Source of the DNA: Clostridia bacterium
GTDB lineage: Bacteria; Bacillota; Clostridia; Christensenellales; CAG-138
Assembly (NCBI GenBank): GCA_017429985.1
Contig: JAFRNW010000042.1
Span: 62,001 to 126,000 of the forward strand
Reading direction: 5' to 3'
DNA length: 64,000 nucleotides
A program made the position numbers and the translations under genes. The notes under the pieces are model-generated. The model did not search any database and was not told the origin of the DNA. It was given only the letters and a program-made list of their open reading frames with translations. This document shows positions 8,792-17,192 of the stretch, one piece after another (position 1 is the first letter of the stretch; each line of letters starts with the position of its first letter).

Positions 8792-9358
8792 ATGAAGATC
8801 TATGATATCAGCAGAGAGATTTTGAGTACAAAACCTTATGGGACGGATCCCGTTCCGAAGCTGAAGAAGATAACAAAACTGGAAAAAGACGGCTATAACC
8901 TTTCCAGGATTGAAATGAGCCTGCATGCCGCAACGCATGTGGATGCCCCGCTGCATTTTATCAAGGAAGGGGCGGATATAGCCGGGTTTCCAGCGGATGT
9001 GTTTGTCGGTCCGTGCACGGTGATGTCGGTACCCTCCAAAAAGCTGGACGCGATGTTCTTTATGACGCAGAAGTTCGAGGAAAGGCTGATCCTGCGCGGA
9101 GGCGGCGAGCTGACGGGAAGCGCGATCGGATATCTTTACAGCAGGGGGCTGAAACTGGTCGGAACCGACAGGGAAAGCATCGGATCGCCTTCTGACGAAA
9201 GGACCGCACATGTCGCCCTGCTCGGATACGGGATCGCGATACTCGAAAATCTGGATCTTTCCGGAGTGCGTGACGGGGATTACTGCCTGTCCGCAGCGCC
9301 TCTGAAGATCAAAGGCGGCGAAGCGGCGCCGTGCCGTGCCGTCCTGATTGAGAAATAA
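8792..9358 (+). CDS. Cyclase-family (kynurenine formamidase-like) metal hydrolase
   Basis: A 188-residue member of the PF04199 cyclase/arylformamidase family. The metal-binding signature HAATHVDAPLHF (consensus HxGTHxDxPxH) is present near residue 45, with the first Gly replaced by Ala. GTDRESIGSP near residue 130 corresponds to the family's GxDxxSxD/P segment. Enzymes of this family hydrolyse N-formylkynurenine, cyclic amides or related compounds; the substrate here cannot be told. ATG 8792 follows AGGTGGAGAG. No tryptophan catabolic genes are nearby, so a kynurenine role is not supported by context. Confidence 0.85.
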   Translation: MKIYDISREILSTKPYGTDPVPKLKKITKLEKDGYNLSRIEMSLHAATHVDAPLHFIKEGADIAGFPADVFVGPCTVMSVPSKKLDAMFFMTQKFEERLILRGGGELTGSAIGYLYSRGLKLVGTDRESIGSPSDERTAHVALLGYGIAILENLDLSGVRDGDYCLSAAPLKIKGGEAAPCRAVLIEK

Positions 9359-9367
9359 CGGTGTTGT

Positions 9368-9407
9368 AAGCAAAAAGTCAACTTTGTGTGAAGTTGCTTG
9401 CTTTATT
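9368..9407 (+). terminator. Terminator after the cyclase gene
   Basis: An AAGCA...TGCTT outer stem encloses a CAACTT/AAGTTG inner stem with a TGTGTG loop, followed by CTTTATT. The T run is short, so the strength is uncertain. Confidence 0.55.
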
Positions 9408-9425
9408 CTCCAAACGCGATAAGAT
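9398..9425 (+). promoter_or_regulatory. Promoter of the SH3 protein gene
   Basis: TTGCTT (9398-9403) and TAAGAT (9420-9425) are separated by 16 bp, about 45 bp upstream of the start codon. It partly overlaps the preceding terminator. Confidence 0.55.
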
Positions 9426-9472
9426 TAATACGTATCGGCCCGTGACAAACGCGGCCGGTACGGGAGGAGAAC

Positions 9473-10273
9473 ATGAGAAAGAGGTTTAAACTGAAACCTG
9501 CAGGGTATCTTGTGCTGGGAATTCTGTTTCTGGTTATCGTACTGTGCATTTATGCGATCATACGTGCGCTCAGCGGACCAAAGACCCCTCAGCAGGCAGT
9601 GCTGCCGGAGAGCAGTCCGGCGGAATCGCCTGTACAGGCCGTCGTCACGCCGAATCCGACGGAAACGATGCCTGAGGAGTCTCCCGTCATTGCCGGGGAA
9701 GAGCAGCAGACCGCAGAGGAAACGCCTGCTCCTGAATCGGGAACAAGCACGCCGGCTTCCCAGACTACGCCGGCTCCCACGCCTACGGCTTCCCCGCGCG
9801 TTCCGACTTCTTCCGAGAAGAAGAAGGCGAAGTACGGCGTTCTGAACAATGACGGCGTCAATCTGCGCAGCGGTCCGTCCACGGACTATCAGCGCATCGG
9901 CAATTATAACAAGGGCGCAACCATGGCGGTCTACGCGAAGGACGGCGACTTCTATTTCGTGAAGATGGATAAGGACGGAAAAGTCGGGTTCATGTCAAAG
10001 AAATTTATCACCGTGTCCGACAGCGCCGCGGTCACGATACCGCCGAACGCACCGTCTGACGCAGTAACCGGAAAGATCTCCGCCTCCAAGGTGGCGCTGA
10101 GAACGGGACCGAACAAATCGGACAGCGCGATCAAGGAGCTGAAAAGAGGAGAAGCGCTGTACATTTATTACAAAGTCGGCGAGTTTTATTATGTGCAGGT
10201 TGTGGAAACCGGCAAGAAGGGATTCGTCTACGCGTCGTATGTTTCCGCAGACGGAAGCGTGCCTTCCAAGTAA
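9473..10273 (+). CDS. Membrane-anchored protein with two bacterial SH3 domains
   Basis: A 266-residue protein. Residues 11-32 form one transmembrane helix after a basic N terminus, so the rest is probably outside the cell. A Pro/Thr/Glu/Ala-rich linker (about residues 40-118) acts as a wall-spanning spacer. Two SH3b domains follow: one around NDDGVNLRSGPSTDYQRIG and one around ASKVALRTGPNKSDSAI. Such domains usually bind peptidoglycan peptides or other wall parts. No catalytic domain is present, so it is probably a binding or scaffold protein. GGAGGAGA precedes ATG 9473. It converges with a SpoIID-like gene across a shared terminator. Confidence 0.85.
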   Translation: MRKRFKLKPAGYLVLGILFLVIVLCIYAIIRALSGPKTPQQAVLPESSPAESPVQAVVTPNPTETMPEESPVIAGEEQQTAEETPAPESGTSTPASQTTPAPTPTASPRVPTSSEKKKAKYGVLNNDGVNLRSGPSTDYQRIGNYNKGATMAVYAKDGDFYFVKMDKDGKVGFMSKKFITVSDSAAVTIPPNAPSDAVTGKISASKVALRTGPNKSDSAIKELKRGEALYIYYKVGEFYYVQVVETGKKGFVYASYVSADGSVPSK

Positions 10274-10303
10274 TTCTTGCAGCCGATACTTCAGACCGAT
10301 CAG

Positions 10304-10330
10304 AACCCTCCCCCGCGGAGGGTTTTTTAT
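10304..10330. terminator. Terminator between SH3 and SpoIID-like genes
   Basis: A CCCTCC/GGAGGG stem with a CCCGC loop is followed by TTTTTTATT on the plus strand. It overlaps the last codon of the convergent gene. Confidence 0.85.
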
Positions 10331-11250
10331 TGTTGGAGAGGAGGGTCCGACAGATTGATCGTGTTTCCGTCATGGACCAGAGATGCGTAAGGGAAATAGG
10401 CTGACAGGATCTCCTGATAGGAATGTCCCGCCTCCGCTCGTGCCTGCACGCTCCGGAGGCTGATACAGGAGCCGGAAGGGGTCGGGGAGACGCTCCCGGG
10501 ATCCGTTCCGTCGAACCGGTCGGATATTTCAACAGCTTCTGTTTCCGGGGAGGAAGGTATGATCCGGTATACTCCTCCGTTGGAGCCGCGCAGCTCGGGG
10601 CAGAGGAACGAGCCGTCCGAAACCAGGCGGTCATTCAGAACCTGCCGCATGACCGGAAGATAGGATTCGGGACAGGAGAGAGACCCTGCATACGGATAGG
10701 GTTCGTCGGAGGTATCAAAGGAAGAGCCTCCGCGAACGCATGCCGCCGTGTAGTTATGAACGATGACCGTCAGCGCTTTAATTGCCTCTTCGGGCAGGGA
10801 ATCGCCGCAACAGGAGACAACGCTTTGAATATACGCATCGACCGGAATCGTTTCGACGACGCGGAGGTGTCCGTCCCGGTCCGGAGAAACGGTGACGCTC
10901 CCCGCATAACAGGCATTGCCGTAAAGACGGTTGTAGATTTTAACAAAGCCTGCTGAACTGCCGGAGGACAGTACCAGGGTGTTACCGGAAGCCAGCTTGT
11001 TGTTTTGCGAATCGTACAGAAGAAGGGTCCCGTTCTGAAGTTCAATATGGAAGGAACCCTGGGACAGCGTCAGCGATTTGAGGCGGACGGTACCGGATAC
11101 GGCAAAATCCAGCCGGTCAGATTTTTCTGTGGAAATAAGGATACGAATGCCATTGCTTTGAGACGGATGACAAGAAACGGCTGCGATCAGCCATGACAAA
11201 GCAAAGAGCAGTATAATACATGCAGCCAAAACAGGGTGTTTTGAGGGCAT
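10327..11250 (-). CDS. SpoIID/LytB-like secreted protein
   Basis: A 307-residue protein with an N-terminal signal or anchor helix (LAACIILLFALSWLIAAVSC). The Cys at its end could be a lipoprotein site, although the lipobox is weak. The middle matches the SpoIID fold: VETIPVDAYIQSVVSCCGD, then LPEEAIKALTVIVHNYTAA, equivalent to the conserved EALKAQAVAARTYA helix. GHSYQEILSAYFPYASL near the end corresponds to the family's GxSYxEILxxYYPG. SpoIID is a lytic transglycosylase acting on denuded glycan. The Arg of AARTY is His here, so activity is uncertain. ATG 11250 has GTGGGG 5 bases upstream; ATG 11271 lacks a ribosome site. Confidence 0.72.
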   Translation of the reverse strand: MPSKHPVLAACIILLFALSWLIAAVSCHPSQSNGIRILISTEKSDRLDFAVSGTVRLKSLTLSQGSFHIELQNGTLLLYDSQNNKLASGNTLVLSSGSSAGFVKIYNRLYGNACYAGSVTVSPDRDGHLRVVETIPVDAYIQSVVSCCGDSLPEEAIKALTVIVHNYTAACVRGGSSFDTSDEPYPYAGSLSCPESYLPVMRQVLNDRLVSDGSFLCPELRGSNGGVYRIIPSSPETEAVEISDRFDGTDPGSVSPTPSGSCISLRSVQARAEAGHSYQEILSAYFPYASLVHDGNTINLSDPPLQQ

Positions 11251-11410
11251 CTTTTCCCCACTTCGTATCATATTTCAGATTCTAGCATTAGTGTCCCAAA
11301 TGGGCATGAAAACACAATATATGTTAATTTTAACTTTACATAATCCACAAAATTTAGTAACAAATGCCGGAAATCAAGAAGCGATACAACGGAACGTATT
11401 CCCCACTTAT

Positions 11411-11437
11411 CAAAAAACCTTTCCGGAAAGGAAAGGT
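11411..11437 (-). terminator. Terminator after dnaB
   Basis: On the minus strand a CCTTTCC/GGAAAGG inverted repeat is followed by TTTTTTG, 60-90 bases beyond the dnaB stop. A second GC-rich inverted repeat (CCCCGTCTCCGGGG) sits closer to the stop. The rest of 11272-11498 is AT-rich leader sequence of the SpoIID-like gene with no further gene. Confidence 0.6.
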
Positions 11438-11498
11438 CAGGAGAATCATTCGGTTTGCTGAAGGGAAGGAAACCTTCTTCCCCGGAGACGGGGAGATG

Positions 11499-12833
11499 TC
11501 AGGAAAACTCGGTCGCAAGGTTGACGAATCTTGTGTATTCGCCCTGCCACGCGAGCATGACGGTGCCGGTCGGACCGTGCCTGTGTTTTGCGATAATTGC
11601 CTGAGAGGTATTGTCCGCCTCCTCATCATAAACGGCCGGCCGGTACAGGAGAATGACCATATCGGCGTCCTGCTCGATCGAGCCGGATTCTCTCAGGTCG
11701 GCGATCATAGGCGTGTGATCCTGCCTTGTTTCAGGACCGCGGTTCAGCTGGGCGAGCAGGACAACCGGTATCTCCAGTTCGCGCGCAAGCAGTTTCAGCT
11801 GTCTGGTCATATCCGAGACCTCCTGCGTACGGCTGTCGGACCTTCTGGTGCTGGTTGACTGCATCAGCTGCAGATAATCGATGATTACCATGTCAAGACC
11901 GTGTCTGGCTCTCAGACGTCTGCATTTGGACCGGATATCCGCAACGCTGACGCCGCCGGTATCATCAATGAAGATCTTTGCCTTGCTCATGGGCTCCATG
12001 ACTTCGATCAGGCTTTTCAGCTCTTCGTTTGTGACGGTCCCGTCCTTGATCTTCTGGGAGGGAACGGTGGCCTCTGTGCAGAGCATTCTCTGAACAAGCT
12101 GGGACGCGGACATCTCAAGACTGAAGATAACGACGCTTCGGTTGTCGTGGAGAGCGGCGTACTGGGCGATATTCAGGGCAAAGGCGGTCTTTCCCATTGC
12201 GGGACGCGCAGCGATGATGATCAGGTCGCTTTTCTGCAGACCGTTTGTCATGCGGTTGAGCTCGGTAAAACCGGTGGAAACGCCCGTGATCTTTCCCTTG
12301 CGCTCCAGCAGCTCGCTGATCTCATTGAAGGCCTGGGGGACCACCTGGTCGATCGGGATGATCGACTCGGTGCTTTTCCGCATGGAGATATTATAGATCC
12401 TGCGTTCCGCATCGTTCAGGGCGGTCTCGATCTCGCCTTCGTCATTCATGCTGTCGGTGATGATATCGTTACCGGCGTGAATGAGCATGCGGCGGACGCT
12501 TTTTTCCTCGACGATGCGGATGTATTCCTGCGTGTTTGCGGCCGTTGGAACAAAGGACATCAGGTCGGACAGATAGGAATATCCGCCTACCAGATCCATT
12601 TTCCCGTGTTTTTCCAGTTCGTCGCTGACGGTAACCAGATCGACAGCGCTTCCAGCGTTGCGGAGGGTCCGCATTGCGGTGAAAAGAACCTGGTGGGAGG
12701 GAAGATAGAAATCTTCTTCGCGAAGCTGCTCCAGACCAAGCTCGAGCGCATTCCCGTCGAGCAGCATTCCGCCCAATACCGAGCGTTCCGCGTCCACGCT
12801 GTGAGGAGGCAGTTTTTGCACAGACTGTTCCAT
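11499..12833 (-). CDS. dnaB: Replicative DNA helicase DnaB (DnaC of Bacillus)
   Basis: A 444-residue hexameric replicative helicase. The N-terminal helical domain (PPHSVDAERSVLGGMLLD) interacts with primase and loader. The RecA-like domain carries Walker A AARPAMGKT (208-216) and a Walker B region VIIDYLQLM. The DnaB motif QLNRGPETR and the arginine finger region KHRHGPTG follow. It is full length with no intein. ATG 12833 has AGGAG upstream. It lies 19 bases behind rplI, the usual Firmicutes order. Confidence 0.97.
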   Translation of the reverse strand: MEQSVQKLPPHSVDAERSVLGGMLLDGNALELGLEQLREEDFYLPSHQVLFTAMRTLRNAGSAVDLVTVSDELEKHGKMDLVGGYSYLSDLMSFVPTAANTQEYIRIVEEKSVRRMLIHAGNDIITDSMNDEGEIETALNDAERRIYNISMRKSTESIIPIDQVVPQAFNEISELLERKGKITGVSTGFTELNRMTNGLQKSDLIIIAARPAMGKTAFALNIAQYAALHDNRSVVIFSLEMSASQLVQRMLCTEATVPSQKIKDGTVTNEELKSLIEVMEPMSKAKIFIDDTGGVSVADIRSKCRRLRARHGLDMVIIDYLQLMQSTSTRRSDSRTQEVSDMTRQLKLLARELEIPVVLLAQLNRGPETRQDHTPMIADLRESGSIEQDADMVILLYRPAVYDEEADNTSQAIIAKHRHGPTGTVMLAWQGEYTRFVNLATEFS

Positions 12834-12852
12834 TTATAACTCCTGTCGGTTT

Positions 12853-13296
12853 TTAGGATTTGACGATGACCTTAATGGTTGCGGATGTGTTCTCATAAAG
12901 GCTGATTTTTGCCTGGTATTCACCCGTGGCCTTTATGGGCTCCGCAAGGGAGATCTTCTTTTTATCGACGGTGATGCCTTTCTGCTCCTGAAGCGCGGCG
13001 GCAATCTCCTTGCCTCCGATCGCGCCGAACAGCTTGCCGTTTTCCCCGACACGCGCCACGATGGTGACGACCTGTCCTTCCAGCTTTTTCGCGTTTTCGC
13101 GGGCTTTTACGCCTGCTTCGAATTTCCTGTGCGCTGCGGCGCTTTTCTGAATGTTGGATGCGTTGACAGCGGAAGCGTCTGCCGGCGAGGCCAGTTTTTT
13201 CGGGAAAAGATAGTTGCGTGCGTATCCGTCCGACACGTTGACGACGTCACCCTTTTTTCCCGTTCCCTTTATGTCCTGTTCCAGCAATACCTTCAT
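12853..13296 (-). CDS. rplI: Ribosomal protein L9 (bL9)
   Basis: A 147-residue large-subunit protein. The N-terminal rRNA-binding signature is intact: [19 protein letters not shown], then [17 protein letters not shown] long connecting helix and the C-terminal domain follow ([19 protein letters not shown]). The ATG overlaps the gdpP stop (ATGA, 13293-13296), with GGAGG nine bases upstream inside gdpP. It sits in the conserved gdpP-rplI-dnaB order. Confidence 0.97.
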   Translation of the reverse strand: MKVLLEQDIKGTGKKGDVVNVSDGYARNYLFPKKLASPADASAVNASNIQKSAAAHRKFEAGVKARENAKKLEGQVVTIVARVGENGKLFGAIGGKEIAAALQEQKGITVDKKKISLAEPIKATGEYQAKISLYENTSATIKVIVKS

Positions 13297-15260
13297 TCTG
13301 GCTCAACCTCCTTTACATATTCTAGAATCTGCGTTTTTACAAGATCATACGCTGCGTCAATATCGATGTCGTGCAGCTGCGCGCCGGACATAGTCAGATG
13401 CCCGCCGCCTCCAAGCTTTTCACAGATGATCTGCGTATTGACAGCGCCGAGGGACCTTCCGCTGACGCTGATGATGTTTCCGTCATATGCAAGCGCAAAT
13501 CCTGCCGTGATGCCTTTGATATTGATCAGCTGATCCGCGACCTTGGCTGCGATGAGCTTTTCGTTCTCCTCGCACCCTTCGGTTTTCAGACACTTGCTGA
13601 TCGCGATCCCGCCCGGCAGTATTTCCGCGTTTCGGACGGCTTCCGAACAGGCCTGATAGCTGGCCATATCATCCTGAAACATCTGCTTGACCATGCTGAT
13701 ATCCGCGCCGTTTTTCCGAAGATATCCCGCTGCCTCAAATGTCCGGCTCCCGACATTGAACGCAAAGTGCTTGGTGTCAACGGTAATGCCGGCAAGAAGG
13801 GCGCTGCAGACAAATGCGGGGATCTTCATATTGTCATCGAAATACTGGATGACTTCCGTAATAAGCTCAGACGCGGAAGACGCCCTGGATTCCAGCAGAT
13901 GAAGCGTGCTGGTATCGATATAGTCCGCACTGCGCCGGTGATGATCGATCAGAACGATCCGGGACGCCATTTCAATCAGACGGGGCGCAACGACGGTGCG
14001 GATTCTCTGCGTGTCGACGATAACCAGGACGGAAGACGGCTTGAAAAGGTGCTCCGCCTGTTCGGGGGAAACGATGCAGCTTGCATAGGAAGCATTGCTT
14101 TTTACGACATCCAGCGCGACGTCGATCGTCTCGTTGCGGTCATCCAGCACGATAAAACACCGTGACCCGATCGTTTTGGCGCAGGCGGCGATCCCGAGTG
14201 CGCTTCCGAAACAGTCCATATCCGCGTTCCGGTGTCCCATAATGATAATGTCGCCGGAGTTTTCAAACAGCTGGCGCATGGCTTTCGCGAAAAGACGGGT
14301 CTTCACACGCGACTGCAGGGAATCAAGCTGCAGCTTGCCGCCGTAAAACGAATAATTGATTCCGTTTTTGACGATCGCCTGATCCCCGCCCCGCCCGAGC
14401 GCAAGCTCGAGCGCCTGATTTGCGCCCTCGTTGGACTGGGAAAGGTAATCCGCAACACCGACTCCGATGGAAAGAGAAACGCCGACGTTCGTTCCGGTAT
14501 CGATCTGGCGCGCCGCCTCAAGCAGTGAAAACTTCCCGTCTTCCAGTTCCTGCAGATGTTTGGCTTCAAAGACGAGAAAAAATCTGCCGTTTTCATACCG
14601 CCTGTAAACGCCTTCCAGAGATTCCGCGGTCTGGGCGATCAGCCTTTCGATCTCGGTGAGCACCGCAGTCCGGTGGAACTGCCTGTCGGAAATCAGCTCG
14701 TCGAAGTTGTCTACGTAAATCAACGCGATGTAGGGGCGGTTCTCCTCATACAGACGCTGGTAGTGGGCGGCTTCCGTTCTGTCCAGCCAGTACTGGAAGG
14801 TCAGATTCCTGTCTGTCGAACGGCGTTTGACCTGCATGCTCAGTATCTGATACGAACTGTTTGCATAGTTGAACTTGATCGCCGCGGCAGGGTTTTCGAA
14901 GTTATAGTCCGGGAGGATATTCTTGAGCGTTTTTCCCGGGATCAGCTTTTCCATTGAGTCGTTGCGCCAGACGATCTGGCCGTTTGCATCCGCCAGAAGG
15001 CAGGGAACCGAGACGCCCATGATGAGATCGGTCGCGGAATGGGAGTTGTCCAGGAAGATGCTGTCCATTCGTTTCTGGATCTGTTTGGTATCCTTTGAAA
15101 GGACGATCGCGGCGGCGACAATAATGGCAACGGCGGCGACCGCAAAGGCGATGAGCAGAATCAGGCGGTATGGCTCGAAGTACTGGATGAAACAGAAAAC
15201 GAGAAGCATCAGTACAAGAAGTATGCTGATGGGAATTAATACACGCTGAGGATTCTTCAA
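13293..15260 (-). CDS. gdpP: GdpP/YybT cyclic-di-AMP phosphodiesterase
   Basis: A 655-residue membrane enzyme that hydrolyses c-di-AMP to pApA, controlling osmolyte and wall homeostasis. Two transmembrane helices (about 9-28 and 32-54) are followed by a PAS-like domain and a degenerate GGDEF domain (about 175-310). The DHH/DHHA1 domain follows, with GHRNADMD (342-349), VDTQR, the DHH triad at 439-441 and GGGGH near the end. The catalytic metal residues are all in place. The start is TTG 15260, overlapping the yybS stop (TTGA), with GAGGTGA six bases upstream. The family length is about 655-660. Confidence 0.95.
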   Translation of the reverse strand: MKNPQRVLIPISILLVLMLLVFCFIQYFEPYRLILLIAFAVAAVAIIVAAAIVLSKDTKQIQKRMDSIFLDNSHSATDLIMGVSVPCLLADANGQIVWRNDSMEKLIPGKTLKNILPDYNFENPAAAIKFNYANSSYQILSMQVKRRSTDRNLTFQYWLDRTEAAHYQRLYEENRPYIALIYVDNFDELISDRQFHRTAVLTEIERLIAQTAESLEGVYRRYENGRFFLVFEAKHLQELEDGKFSLLEAARQIDTGTNVGVSLSIGVGVADYLSQSNEGANQALELALGRGGDQAIVKNGINYSFYGGKLQLDSLQSRVKTRLFAKAMRQLFENSGDIIIMGHRNADMDCFGSALGIAACAKTIGSRCFIVLDDRNETIDVALDVVKSNASYASCIVSPEQAEHLFKPSSVLVIVDTQRIRTVVAPRLIEMASRIVLIDHHRRSADYIDTSTLHLLESRASSASELITEVIQYFDDNMKIPAFVCSALLAGITVDTKHFAFNVGSRTFEAAGYLRKNGADISMVKQMFQDDMASYQACSEAVRNAEILPGGIAISKCLKTEGCEENEKLIAAKVADQLINIKGITAGFALAYDGNIISVSGRSLGAVNTQIICEKLGGGGHLTMSGAQLHDIDIDAAYDLVKTQILEYVKEVEPE

Positions 15261-16279
15261 TTGTCGTCACCTCGGAAAGGATTATTGAGGAGCGGGCCGG
15301 AACCCCGGTCCAGTTTCTGCCGGACGCGGAAGACCTGCTCAAAACAGCCCGCCATCACAAGCATGGTCAGCAGCAGGGGGAGGAACACTGCGCAGGCGGT
15401 GTATATGAGCACGCGTTTTACGGTGTGGTTCCTGCTGCTGCGCGCAATCAGATAATCAATAAAACACAGACCCTGAATGCCCATCGGGAACGCGATCAGG
15501 GACGACACCGTGGTGCTGATGCCGCTGTAGTATTCTGAGCCGGTCAGATGAACGATCAGGGTACCGACGAGCAGGATCGCGAGACCGAAAGTAAAGCTGG
15601 AAGGGATCTGCCATTTCCGGAACGGGGTCAGCGGGGGGATGCCGAGCGCCGGCGCCTGCTTGCGGATAAACGCCCGGAAGAACAAAGTGTTTGCCAGACC
15701 GGAAGCGCATCCGATCATGCAGATACCCGGGACGATGACGGTCGGGATCGAATCCGAATATGCCGAGAATCCGGCCAGATACTGGTCGATCATGGGCTGC
15801 GTTTCTTTTGTAGCGCTGGCAGCAAGGATTTCCTTCAGGATGGATTCGGTCTCCCTGAAAGCCGCTTCGGAGGCGGCGAAAGCCCCTGCTCCGGAAAGAA
15901 TGCCCGGGAGGCAGATTGCACAGTAAAGGCCCAGAATACCTGCTGCAGCCGCAGCAAAGGCGCTATTGAAGCCTCCGGCCTTGCGTTTCTGAAGCTGCCA
16001 GATCGCGATGCCTGCAGCGATTCCCGCCAGCACGAGCGAAAGGGAAGGAATAAACGAACTTCCCGTCGGGTCGGTGAGGTCGGTGAATACGAACAAGCAG
16101 GCGATGCTGGGGGCAAACAGCGGAAGAGCGATCCTCGGCGAAGCAGACCGGATCAGTACGGCCGCGAAAAGCGCCGGGACGATAAAATACAGAAACGGAA
16201 CAAACAGCGCGGCTACAGAAACAAGCATTGCCACGATCAGGAACCATGCCGGATTTTTGATTACGGTGCTACTTTCCAT
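15257..16279 (-). CDS. yybS: DUF2232 (YybS) polytopic membrane protein
   Basis: A 340-residue protein with about eight hydrophobic helices, placed directly before gdpP as YybS is in Bacillus. The sequence WFLIVAMLVSVAALFVPFLY at the start and FPMGIQGLCFIDYLI near residue 280 fit the family. DUF2232 has an S-component-like or permease-like fold without a proven substrate. ATG 16279 lacks an obvious ribosome site. The strict linkage to gdpP suggests a role in the same membrane process, but this is inference. Confidence 0.82.
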   Translation of the reverse strand: MESSTVIKNPAWFLIVAMLVSVAALFVPFLYFIVPALFAAVLIRSASPRIALPLFAPSIACLFVFTDLTDPTGSSFIPSLSLVLAGIAAGIAIWQLQKRKAGGFNSAFAAAAAGILGLYCAICLPGILSGAGAFAASEAAFRETESILKEILAASATKETQPMIDQYLAGFSAYSDSIPTVIVPGICMIGCASGLANTLFFRAFIRKQAPALGIPPLTPFRKWQIPSSFTFGLAILLVGTLIVHLTGSEYYSGISTTVSSLIAFPMGIQGLCFIDYLIARSSRNHTVKRVLIYTACAVFLPLLLTMLVMAGCFEQVFRVRQKLDRGSGPLLNNPFRGDDN

Positions 16280-16325
16280 AAAAACAGTTTACAGCAAACA
16301 GGGCAAAAAGAAAAGCGGAAGAACG

Positions 16326-17147
16326 CTACATGCGGAACAGAGAAAGACTGTTCCCGAGGAAAACCGAAGCGAGGAAATCCTCGGATTCGTGGCGCAGTTC
16401 GGAGACCCGTTTCAGCACAAGCTGTATATACCGGGAGTCATTGATCCGGCCGCGGAACGGTTCCGGCGCCATATAAGGGCAGTCTGTTTCAAGGACGATC
16501 CTGTCGAGCGGCAGCTTCGGGACGATCTCAACCAGCTTTTTCGCGTTCCGGAATGTCAGCGATCCCCCGATGCCGAGATACAATCCGAGATCCAGGCACT
16601 CCCTGGCGGTTTCATAACTTCCGGAAAAGCAGTGCATCACGCCGGACAGCCGGGACCGGTGCGCCTTCAGAAGGTCCAGACAGTCCCCGTGCGCTTCCCT
16701 GTCGTGGATGATGACAGGCAGGTCAAGGTCTCCGGCGAGAGAGAGCTGTGCGTCAAAGCATGCTTTCTGCGTTTCCCTCGGCGAAAAATCATAGTGATAG
16801 TCCAGCCCGATTTCCCCGACGGCGCGCAGCGAGCGGTTCGCGGCAAACGACGAGCGGAGGGATTCGAGGCTGTGTTCCGAATAGGAATCCGCATTGTGGG
16901 GATGAATCCCTGCCGCGCCGAAAAAGAAACCGGGATAGTCTTCGCAGAGGCGGACGATTTTCTGAACATCGGAAAGATCGCACGCCGCCTCCATCACGTG
17001 AACGACGGAAGACGCGCGCAGCGTCTCGATGAGGGTTTCACGGCAGGCGTCGAATTCCTCATCCAGATAGTGCGCGTGCGTATCAAATACCGGACGGTAT
17101 ATGCCGCCGGTAAGGGAGTCGATCGTGATGTGGTCTGTAGCGCTCAT
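16326..17147 (-). CDS. tatD: TatD-family metal-dependent hydrolase/DNase
   Basis: A 273-residue TIM-barrel hydrolase. The metal motif FDTHAHY lies near residue 22. VGEIGLDYHYD near residue 125, FPRETQKACFDAQLSLA-like helices, VIIHDREA, HCFSGS and LETDCPYMAPEP follow, all classical TatD landmarks. TatD proteins have 3'-5' exonuclease or endonuclease activity and act in DNA repair or fragment turnover. The protein has about 20 residues before the first motif, so a later start is possible. It follows metG, as in many Firmicutes, and probably shares its T-box-controlled transcript. Confidence 0.93.
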   Translation of the reverse strand: MSATDHITIDSLTGGIYRPVFDTHAHYLDEEFDACRETLIETLRASSVVHVMEAACDLSDVQKIVRLCEDYPGFFFGAAGIHPHNADSYSEHSLESLRSSFAANRSLRAVGEIGLDYHYDFSPRETQKACFDAQLSLAGDLDLPVIIHDREAHGDCLDLLKAHRSRLSGVMHCFSGSYETARECLDLGLYLGIGGSLTFRNAKKLVEIVPKLPLDRIVLETDCPYMAPEPFRGRINDSRYIQLVLKRVSELRHESEDFLASVFLGNSLSLFRM

Positions 17148-17192
17148 CGTTCAAAAATCGCCTTTGGGGGACCGAATGCCGGATGCGGGGGA

